Assembly (NCBI GenBank): GCA_965248775.1
Contig: OZ252150.1
Coordinates: forward strand, 5,022,001-5,086,000
Length of the DNA stretch: 64,000 bases
DNA from: JBHHUI01 sp965248775
Lineage (GTDB): Bacteria > Chloroflexota > Anaerolineae > Anaerolineales > JBHHUI01
Reading direction: 5' to 3'
Part shown: positions 46,040 through 53,028 of the stretch, piece after piece
How positions within the stretch are numbered: position 1 is the stretch's first letter
Layout of the letters: each line of letters starts with the position of its first letter
The notes under the pieces: model-generated
What the model saw: only the letters and a program-made list of their open reading frames with translations
What the model was told of the DNA's origin: nothing
Databases searched by the model: none
Translations under genes and position numbers: made by a program

Positions 46040-46783
46040 GGCGGTGAAGCCGGATTGCTTGCTCCCCTGCCTGACGAAATTCTGAGCCGTGTTGACCCAC
46101 GCTTTGTCTCGCCGGAGGGCATTTGGGTTGGCATTTCCGGTCGCGTACGTGTAATTGTGTACAACACCGACAATATCAATCCCGAAGAAGACCTGCCGGA
46201 CGATATCTGGGATTTCATCGACCCGCAGTGGAGGGGTCGCATGGGCTGGGCGCCTACCAACGGCTCGTTCCAGACGATGGTTACAGGCATGCGTAATTCT
46301 TGGGGTGAAGAACGGACGCGCGAGTGGCTGGAAGGTATTCAGGCCAACAGTCCTCTATGGTATGCAAATAACCCTCCTCTCGTGGCTGGCGTTGCGGCGG
46401 GTGAAGCAGACGTTGGCTTTGTAAATCATTACTACGTATATCGTTTCCTGGACGAAGAGGGTGATGATTTCACCGCGCGGAATTATTTCCTGCCTGGCGG
46501 TGGTGCTGGCTCGCTCGTGATAGTCGCTGGAGCGGGCCGGGTCGCGAGTGGTGCGCATGAAGAGAACGCGCTGAAGTTTTTGGACTACATGTTATCCAAT
46601 GTTGCGCAGCAATACCTCGCAACCAGTACTGGTACGTACGAATATCCGCTGATCGAAGGCGTGCGCACACAGCCGGGTCTGACGCCGCTGAGCGAGCTTA
46701 ACGCGATTGACATGCCTCTTGGCGATCTGGCGGATTTGCAGGGCACAGTCGATTTGTTGTGGGACGTTGGTATACTTCCGTAG
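46040..46783 (+). pseudogene. Second iron substrate-binding protein, N-terminus missing
   Basis: About 247 residues corresponding to residues ~110-356 of the protein at 41721: 'EAGLLAPLPDEILSRVDPRF', 'MGWAPTNGSFQTMVTGMRNS', Tyr cluster 'VNHYYVYRF', ending 'LWDVGILP'. The signal peptide, lipobox and first lobe are gone; the sequence is joined directly to the IS transposase tail. It is highly similar to the intact copy by eye, so this is a duplicated transporter operon. Without a signal peptide it cannot be exported. Confidence 0.88.
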
Positions 46784-46906
46784 CATTTTGAGATGAGAGC
46801 TTTGATACCGTTAGTGAAAGTAGCCAGTCTCCAAGCCCGTCATTAAAAGTGGGGATACTTACGCGAAGTTGTTCTATCCCGGCGTAGCTTTGCGTGCGCG
46901 AATGGA

Positions 46907-47509
46907 TTGCGTGCTCCTTTTGGCATACGCTGGCCGCGCTTGGGTCTATGGATCGCTGTCGGGATGGTGGCAGTGGTTGTAGCTGCACTGCCCATTGCGA
47001 TATTGGCCGTCCGAGCCTGGAATCGCCGTAGTCAGATGCTCGAACGCGTGACATATTCTGCGTATGCATTGCCGGGCATTTTAGTTGCACTGTCGCTTGT
47101 ATTCTTTGGTGCAAAATATGCGCTACTACTCTATCAGACATTACCGATGTTGCTTGTGGCGTATGCGATCCTGCTCATCCCGCAAGTGCTCGGTACGGTG
47201 AGGTCGTCGCTTTTGCAGGTTCATCCGGGTTTAGAAGAGACCGCGCGTAGTTTAGGCCGCAATCAGTGGCAGGTGTTGATGTGCCCAGGCCTGTTGGCTG
47301 GGGCGGCACTTGTATTCCTCACAACAATGAGGGAGTTGCTGGCGACGCCGTTGCTTGCGCCACTGGGCTTCATAACTCTATCTAGGAGCGTTTGGTCGGC
47401 AGTCTTTGAAGCGTTCTTCGCGCAAGCTGCCGCATCAGCTTTACTTATTATGCTGGTTGCATCTGGGCCGATGGCCCTTCTCATTTTCCGCGACCTACAG
47501 GCCGAATAA
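46907..47509 (+). pseudogene. Second iron permease with a large internal deletion
   Basis: About 200 residues. The first ~20 ('MRAPFGIRWPRLGLWIAVGM') resemble a permease N-terminus and are joined directly to the second half ('VAALPIAILAVRAWNRRSQM', 'GLEETARSLGRNQWQVL'), equivalent to residue ~360 onward of the intact permease. About 330 residues are missing. A second small in-frame loss removes part of the segment after the EAA loop ('QVLMCPGLLAGAALVF'). The stop overlaps the ATPase start (TAATG). A half-permease of this kind would not be expected to work alone. Confidence 0.85.
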
Positions 47510-48555
47510 TGGATCAAGCCGTCGTTCGTTGCACTGACATCGTTAGATCGTTCGGGAATGTTCGCGCTGTTAATGGTGTGGATCTGGATGTACAACGGGG
47601 AGAAATCCTGGCCTTACTCGGACCGAGTGGTTGTGGCAAGACTACCCTGATGCGTGTGATTGCAGGATTCGAATCACCCGACGCAGGTATAGTGGAGATT
47701 GATGGGCAGCTGGTTGCTGCTCCCGGGTTTAACCTTCCTCCCGAAAAGCGTCTAGTTGGGATGGTATTCCAGAGTTATGCATTGTTTCCACATTTATCAG
47801 TAGCAGAGAATGTGGCCTTTGGACTGCAGCGCTCTTTAGATCGAATTGAGCCGGTAAAGCGTGTGTTAGCCTTGGTAGGGCTAACCGGTCTGGAAGAGCG
47901 CATGCCACACGAGCTATCCGGCGGACAGCAACAGCGTGTTGCACTTGCACGAGCGTTGTTGCCTGAGCCGAGAGTGCTGTTGCTCGATGAACCATTCTCG
48001 AATATTGATGCCGGACGACGAGTTCGGATGCGAGAGGAGGTCCGCGCTATTCTGAAGACAAACGGTGTCGCTACAATCTTTGTCACCCACGATCAAGAAG
48101 AAGCGCTCTTTATGGGGGACCGAGTTGCTATTCAGAAAGACGGCCAGCTAGAGCAGGTCGGCACTCCAGATGAGGTATTTGCAAACCCGCGAACTCGGTT
48201 CGTTGCAGAATTTTTGGGAGAGTCTGATTTTCTGCCGGGTGAAATTGGGGCGGATGGAATTATTACTGAATTGGGGAAACTGTCTCAAAGTGTGGACTTA
48301 CCCGTCGGAACAGCGGTGGATGTGGTTGTGAGGGCGGACGATGTGCAGCTCACCCCCGACGTGGGGGTCGAAGCAGTGGTATTAAATCGTCTCTATCGAG
48401 GTACAGTAAATGTATACCGCGTCCGGCTGCCCTCGGGCCGTCTTGTGCATAGCCTGCAACCGCACACGGTTGACATCCGTCCAGTGACGCGCGTGCGCGT
48501 TCTGCTCGAACCGGGTCATCCGCTGGCTTATTTCGAGAGCGCCAGGGCTGCATAG
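47509..48555 (+). CDS. Iron ABC transporter ATP-binding protein (FbpC-like)
   Basis: 348 residues, complete. Walker A 'GPSGCGKTT', Q-loop 'VGMVFQSYALFPHLSVAENV', signature 'LSGGQQQRVALARAL', Walker B 'VLLLDEPFSNID', switch His 'IFVTHDQEEAL', then a C-terminal TOBE/OB-type regulatory domain. It is the only complete ATPase in the two operon copies, so it may now serve the intact permease at 42923. It overlaps the convergent receiver gene by 28 bp at its 3' end. Confidence 0.93.
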   Translation: MDQAVVRCTDIVRSFGNVRAVNGVDLDVQRGEILALLGPSGCGKTTLMRVIAGFESPDAGIVEIDGQLVAAPGFNLPPEKRLVGMVFQSYALFPHLSVAENVAFGLQRSLDRIEPVKRVLALVGLTGLEERMPHELSGGQQQRVALARALLPEPRVLLLDEPFSNIDAGRRVRMREEVRAILKTNGVATIFVTHDQEEALFMGDRVAIQKDGQLEQVGTPDEVFANPRTRFVAEFLGESDFLPGEIGADGIITELGKLSQSVDLPVGTAVDVVVRADDVQLTPDVGVEAVVLNRLYRGTVNVYRVRLPSGRLVHSLQPHTVDIRPVTRVRVLLEPGHPLAYFESARAA

Positions 48556-49372
48556 CGCGTAATCGTATTCAGCGCCCGACGATATTGTGGGGATGGATCC
48601 AGCGTACGTGGGCTGGAAAAGACAACCATCCCGATAACCTCTTCATTCACTTGATCAGGTATCAAAGAAGCCCCGCCGGCGTCAATTTTCTCTAGCCCCA
48701 TACTCAGCTTCTCGCCTCCGGGAGCGGCGGCAAGGTCCTTGAGAGACATATCGAAGCGCGGCTGACCGGATGTCAGCGTCGTCGATAATAAATTTCCATC
48801 ATCCAGTCAAAAGGCCCTTTACCTACTGTTTGAACAAATTTGAGCGCAGCCCGTTCGCCCTGCTCGGAAGTGGCCGCGCTATGAATGAGCGCCGAGCCAT
48901 CCGCGTTTTTCCCTAACAACCATACCATCTCGACCTCCAGCAGGTCGGCAATGTCGAGCGCCGTACGGACGAGTAAACTCGGTCCAACACCACCCGCATC
49001 GGCTGTGGCAGCCAGCAACTCCCGAACGCGGTCGACCAGTGCATCATGGCCTATCGATTTACCCAGAAAATCTGTGGCGCCGGCTGCGAGTGCATCGTCA
49101 TGCACCTCGGAGCCAACCAAAGCCGAGTACATGATGATGGGCTTATCCTGCATATGTGGAAGCTGGCGCAGTCGCCGACAGGCTTCCAGACCATCCATCT
49201 CGGGCATCATCGTATCAAGTAATACAACATCGGGTCTTATTTCTTCTGCTACCTGCAAGGCCTCGCGACCATTTTGGGCAGTGTAAGGCTCGAAACCCTG
49301 GCGCTCAAATATAAATTTCAGATAGCGGACAATGTCGGGAGAGTCATCCGTGATGAGCAGCTTTACAGGCAA
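48528..49372 (-). pseudogene. Receiver-GAF protein with a one-base frameshift
   Basis: Start ATG 49372. Receiver domain ('LLITDDSPDIVRYLKFIFER', phospho-Asp in 'VVLLDTMMPEMDG', Lys in 'FLGKSIGHD') followed by a GAF-like output domain. Near 48795 the frame changes: 'GPFDWMME' continues in the other frame as 'NLLSTTLTSGQPRFDMSLKD' to 'RALNTITRYAALALSK'. Losing one A from an A-run (GGAAAATTT to GGAAATTT) explains it exactly. Paralogue of the next gene, 6 bp away, same order of domains. No DNA-binding domain, so it acts through protein contacts. Confidence 0.85.
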
Positions 49373-49378
49373 GGTGGG

Positions 49379-50233
49379 TTACTCTCCTGGGTTGAATAGA
49401 GCCATGCCCGCATAGCGAGAGACAACGCGCAATGCACGCGTTTGTGCAGCGGAAGGCGTGCTGCCGGGCGGGCTTGTGAAGAATACTAGGCCATGCAATT
49501 TGCCGCGGTAGTGAGCCGGTAGCGAGCTGGCCGCACTGGCTCCGAGTTCAGCCAATGCACCCGCAATCTCGCGTCCATTATCCTGCTGCGCTATTTCGCG
49601 CGTGGGCCAATCCAGACGGGGGCGACCACTATTAAACAGGGTTACGAACAAGTCTTCACTCGAAAGTGGGTAAGGTCCTGTTCCGATCGCTTTCAAAAAT
49701 TTCTGAGCTGGTTCTTCGCCAATCGTAGCGCCCGTCGCAGCGTGGGTTAGAGCGGTATTCTCTTTGTCGTAGCGGAGCAGGTGAACGAGGTCTACTGCGA
49801 GCAAAGTACAGATGTCAAGCGTCGTTGAAACAAGTCCAATCGGTCCAACACCACCAGCCTGCGAACGCTTTGACAATAAAGCTCGCACGCGTTCTAGCAG
49901 TGCGTCGTGGCCCATTGTTTTGCCCAGGAAATCGTCGGCGCCCACAGCGAGTGCGTTCTGTTGAAATTCAGTCCCCGCCGCTGCGGAGTACATAATGATT
50001 GGTAATTGCGCGGTGCGCGGATCAGCGCGCAGGTGGCGGCATGTTTCCAGACCGTTCATCAGCGGCATCATCACATCGAGAAGGACAGCGTCGGGGGCGA
50101 CATCGGCCGCTTGCTCCAACGCCGAAAGACCGTCATTTACAGTATGGACCTGGTAACCATTGCGCGTGAATAAAAATTCTAGATATTCACGGATTTCAAG
50201 AGTATCGTCGGCGATCAATATTTTTGCACTCAC
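49379..50233 (-). CDS. Receiver-GAF response regulator
   Basis: 284 residues. Receiver at 1-125 ('ILIADDTLEIREYLEFLFTR', phospho-Asp in 'AVLLDVMMPLMNG', Lys in 'FLGKTMGHDAL'), then a GAF-like domain ('GLVSTTLDICTLLAVDLVHL', 'LHGLVFFTSPPG'). It lacks a DNA-binding output. Lies 147 bp downstream of the histidine kinase on the same strand and is its most likely partner, with a frameshifted paralogue after it. Confidence 0.9.
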   Translation of the reverse strand: MSAKILIADDTLEIREYLEFLFTRNGYQVHTVNDGLSALEQAADVAPDAVLLDVMMPLMNGLETCRHLRADPRTAQLPIIMYSAAAGTEFQQNALAVGADDFLGKTMGHDALLERVRALLSKRSQAGGVGPIGLVSTTLDICTLLAVDLVHLLRYDKENTALTHAATGATIGEEPAQKFLKAIGTGPYPLSSEDLFVTLFNSGRPRLDWPTREIAQQDNGREIAGALAELGASAASSLPAHYRGKLHGLVFFTSPPGSTPSAAQTRALRVVSRYAGMALFNPGE

Positions 50234-50380
50234 AGAATTCTCCGATTGCGAACGATTGCACTGTGCAGTAGATGATAACCGTTTCGTGCAGCAAGAGTCT
50301 AATTGGTCTCATCGAATAAATCGTCCATATCGCCGTTTCATATTCATTTTCGTTTGGGGGCGGGAATATCGGGCTAGCGG

Positions 50381-52771
50381 CTAATTGCTGGACGTTGTGA
50401 CCACAAAGTCCACACTCAATCCGACCAGCACCGGGGCTGTGTCTGGCGTGGAGGGGAAGGGAATTGTCTTAGTTTCTCCGACCGTTGCTATTACAGCCCA
50501 ACTTCCCATGTCCAGGTTCAAAACTGTGCCCGTTACTGCCCTCACCCACTCACCCTCGGGCAATAGGTCGCTGTCCGGATCGCTCGTGAGACCGACCAGA
50601 TGGGTGCCAGCGCCATTGAGTGCGCTAAGCTGAAACCAGATACCAATAATCGCGGGCCTGCCTTCCACAGCGAGTAGTTGGTTGTCGTCGTCAACATAAC
50701 TAGTCGCAATTGCCATACACGCCTCGCCGAGCGCCTCTCCGGCCGAATTGTCAAGCTGCGTGCATTTCGAATAGCCGTTGTCGGGCGTGAGTTCGCTAAT
50801 ATTGAGCACGACGGAGGGCTCTGTTTGCGGGAGTGCCGCTGCTTCGGTGGGCGACTGAACAGCCGTCGGCGCTGCCGCAACGTCTGTCTGCGCGGTGGTT
50901 GGCACAACCAATGCCTCGGCAGAGGCCTCGGGAGCAACCGTAGCCGCATCCGTTGCGACCACCTGTTCGACCAGCTCGCGCCCGGTCGGACTGTTAATCG
51001 CTAACAGACTCAATATACAGGCGGCCAGACTCGTCACGATAAGAGCAACGAGTGCAATCGTCAGGCGGCGGCGCTCGTCTCCCTCATTTTCTTCATCGGA
51101 ATCCTTATTTACGCGTGGCGGAAGGGTAATGAATTTTTCTGAGTCTTGCATAGAAACCGGACCTTTGGGAAATATATCCCTCTGCGACCCTTGTGTACTA
51201 AATTCCCCCAGCTGTGAAACGGATTGACTCGGCGGCTTGATGGGTGCGGCAGTTGTGGCTGCATCCTTTTCTGTCGGATTTTCACCAGTCCGCACAAGCG
51301 AATAGTCTGAGAGCAAAAAAGATTCTTCAGAGTGTCGCATGGCATAACGGGCCAGCTGTCGCTGTGCATCCAAGTGGGACATAGTCGGCAACATCTCAGG
51401 AAGAACGCGCCCCACGTCCTTGAGCAGATCGTGGATACGTTCGTCGACTTCGAGGTCGAGATGCGCACCCTGATCAGTTTGCTCGCTTTCTGCTGGCAGC
51501 GCTGCTGTCATTTCAGGTTGATCTAAAAAGGGTGCAGGTTGTTCTTCGGCATTGCGAGGAAGAACAAATGTGAAGTGCGTGCCGCGCCCGGCAAGGCTTT
51601 CTGCCCAGATGCTGCCTCCGTGCAGTTCCACGATGTTGTGGGCGATGGGCAAGCCTAACCCGAGTCCGTCGTGCCGGCGTGTGAGCGGTTCGTCAACCTG
51701 ATAGAAACGATCAAAAATATGCGGTATCTTTTCGCGCGGGATTTCCGGGCCGTTGTTACTCACCGAGAAGCGGATTTGATCGAACTCACTTTCTACCTTT
51801 ACCATCACCACATCGTCGCGAGGTGAGAATTTGATGCCGTTGTCTAGGATGTGGCCGAGAACCATGCGGATTTTGTTGCGGTCGGCGCGCATTGTCTCGT
51901 TTGCCTGCGGACGAGATACTTGCAGCGTGACCTGCTTTTCGGCGGCGCGCTGTTGGTAGTCGGATTCAAGCTCGTCTACAAATTCGGAGATTGAGAATTC
52001 TTCGAGTGAGAGCGCGATCTGCCCGCTATCCAGGTCTGATAAATCAACCATGTCACCCACAACGCGGTTCAGTCGCTCGGCGTACGCCAGTAAACTATCG
52101 AGCTGGCTCACCAGATTTTCATCTGTCGTATCTCGCATAAGGGAGGCCTGGCTGATGATATGCTGTACGGGGGTTCTAAGTTCGTGTGACGCGATGGCCA
52201 GAAAGTCCGATCTAGTTCGATCGGCGGCCGCCAAGAGTCTATCTGTCTCTTCGAGTACGGAAAACATGCGGGCGTTCTCTAGGGCGATGGACGCTTGCTC
52301 GGCAAGGTCCATTAGTGTGTCGACATCCGCATGAGAAAATTCTGTCGCGCCAATTTTGTTAAAGACCTGCAAGACGCCGATATTCCTTGTACCCATCGAC
52401 AGAGGCACGCTGAGAATGGACTGAATGCGGAAACCCGGCTCGAGCGCCAACTCGTCGTAGGTGCTTCCCGGCGTGTTGGTTTCAGAATAATTAACCGGCA
52501 TTCCAGTTCGATAAACCTCGCCCGCCAAGCTCTTTTCGGGATCGACCGGGCGCTCGGCTGGACTCTCTCGCAGGCTCCAGGTGGTCGCCTTCATCTCCAG
52601 GGATTCAGTATCTTGATCGTAGAGAATGATGCCCGAGGCTGCGGAGTTTGTTAGTTCGCAGGTTGCCTCCAGGATCGTCGCGAATAACGATTCGAAGTCG
52701 CGACTTGCAGCCAGCGAATGGGCTACATCAACCCTTTGCTCTAAACGTTTTGTGTAGTATCTCTGGGTCAT
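50381..52771 (-). CDS. GAF sensor histidine kinase with a C-terminal membrane anchor and outer domain
   Basis: 796 residues. N-terminal GAF domain (about 15-170, 'SIALENARMFSVLEE' at its end), HisKA with phospho-His near 195 ('AIASHELRTPVQHIISQA'), HATPase_c with N box ('RMVLGHILDNGIKFS'), 'NNGPEIPREKIPHIFDRF', 'DGLGLGLPIAHNIVELHG' and 'GRGTHFTFVLP'. Then a long acidic linker, one membrane helix at about 566-590 ('TIALVALIVTSLAACILSLL'), an Ala/Thr/Pro-rich stretch and a beta-rich ~100-residue tail predicted to be outside. Most kinases have the sensor and membrane part first; here it is last. Confidence 0.9.
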   Translation of the reverse strand: MTQRYYTKRLEQRVDVAHSLAASRDFESLFATILEATCELTNSAASGIILYDQDTESLEMKATTWSLRESPAERPVDPEKSLAGEVYRTGMPVNYSETNTPGSTYDELALEPGFRIQSILSVPLSMGTRNIGVLQVFNKIGATEFSHADVDTLMDLAEQASIALENARMFSVLEETDRLLAAADRTRSDFLAIASHELRTPVQHIISQASLMRDTTDENLVSQLDSLLAYAERLNRVVGDMVDLSDLDSGQIALSLEEFSISEFVDELESDYQQRAAEKQVTLQVSRPQANETMRADRNKIRMVLGHILDNGIKFSPRDDVVMVKVESEFDQIRFSVSNNGPEIPREKIPHIFDRFYQVDEPLTRRHDGLGLGLPIAHNIVELHGGSIWAESLAGRGTHFTFVLPRNAEEQPAPFLDQPEMTAALPAESEQTDQGAHLDLEVDERIHDLLKDVGRVLPEMLPTMSHLDAQRQLARYAMRHSEESFLLSDYSLVRTGENPTEKDAATTAAPIKPPSQSVSQLGEFSTQGSQRDIFPKGPVSMQDSEKFITLPPRVNKDSDEENEGDERRRLTIALVALIVTSLAACILSLLAINSPTGRELVEQVVATDAATVAPEASAEALVVPTTAQTDVAAAPTAVQSPTEAAALPQTEPSVVLNISELTPDNGYSKCTQLDNSAGEALGEACMAIATSYVDDDNQLLAVEGRPAIIGIWFQLSALNGAGTHLVGLTSDPDSDLLPEGEWVRAVTGTVLNLDMGSWAVIATVGETKTIPFPSTPDTAPVLVGLSVDFVVTTSSN

Positions 52772-52973
52772 CTATCTTGGTTCAGAACCCTCTCGGTCTT
52801 GACTGATTGTTATCAAGCCGGGTACTTCCCGGTCTTCTCTTCGACCGGCCGAAAAGTGGTCGTCGGCAGGCCTGAACAGAATGACATATGGTAAATAATA
52901 GCGCAAGTTAACTTTATGGGCTGTAATTAGATTTGCGGCCTTGACCGCGTTGTTGAATGTGGTCAGGATAAGA

Positions 52974-53003
52974 AAACGGCCCGGATGTTACTCCGGGCCG
53001 TTT
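52974..53003 (-). terminator. Terminator of the surface-protein gene
   Basis: Perfect 11-bp stem AAACGGCCCGG (52974-52984) / CCGGGCCGTTT (52993-53003) just beyond the stop at 53029, with a T-rich tail on the minus strand. The remaining 52772-52973 holds no recognisable gene and should contain the kinase promoter. Confidence 0.88.
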
Positions 53004-53028
53004 GTATTACTTATTGTGACCCTCTCGG

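Larger units (their letters stand above)
44690..46047 (+). mobile_element. Partial IS (zinc-finger/DDE type) between two transporter operon copies
   Basis: Remnant of an IS whose transposase starts at about 44784. The left boundary is uncertain (terminal repeat not identified). The right end is missing: the transposase runs straight into the second substrate-binding protein gene at about 46040-46047. No target duplication can be defined. Four palindromic inserts lie within it. Confidence 0.7.
44784..46047 (+). pseudogene. IS1-like transposase broken by four palindromic inserts
   Basis: TTG 44784 preceded by AGGAGG. N-terminal zinc-finger-like part with CPxxxCxxRG ('FCPNIECPARG', 'RYHCEVCNTTF') and a helix-turn-helix ('CPRQAIVAAFGLDERTVQKW'). 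The DDE core follows in pieces: 'HVVGNSQLDLQQVQADEIKV' after insert D (45093-45120), 'WLGGVISAKRDKGLIRVLAE' after insert E (45238-45288, in frame), 'VQVVKQRAAGKLTIDRRS' after insert B (45508-45559), then 'VVQGACEMITQLIQTTQGRG' to 'NTAYIERLNATFRQRLSCLA' (catalytic Glu) after insert C (45614-45666). Each insert's length accounts exactly for the frame change. The C-terminus is cut after 'PPPRWTPPKRRGR'. Confidence 0.85.
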
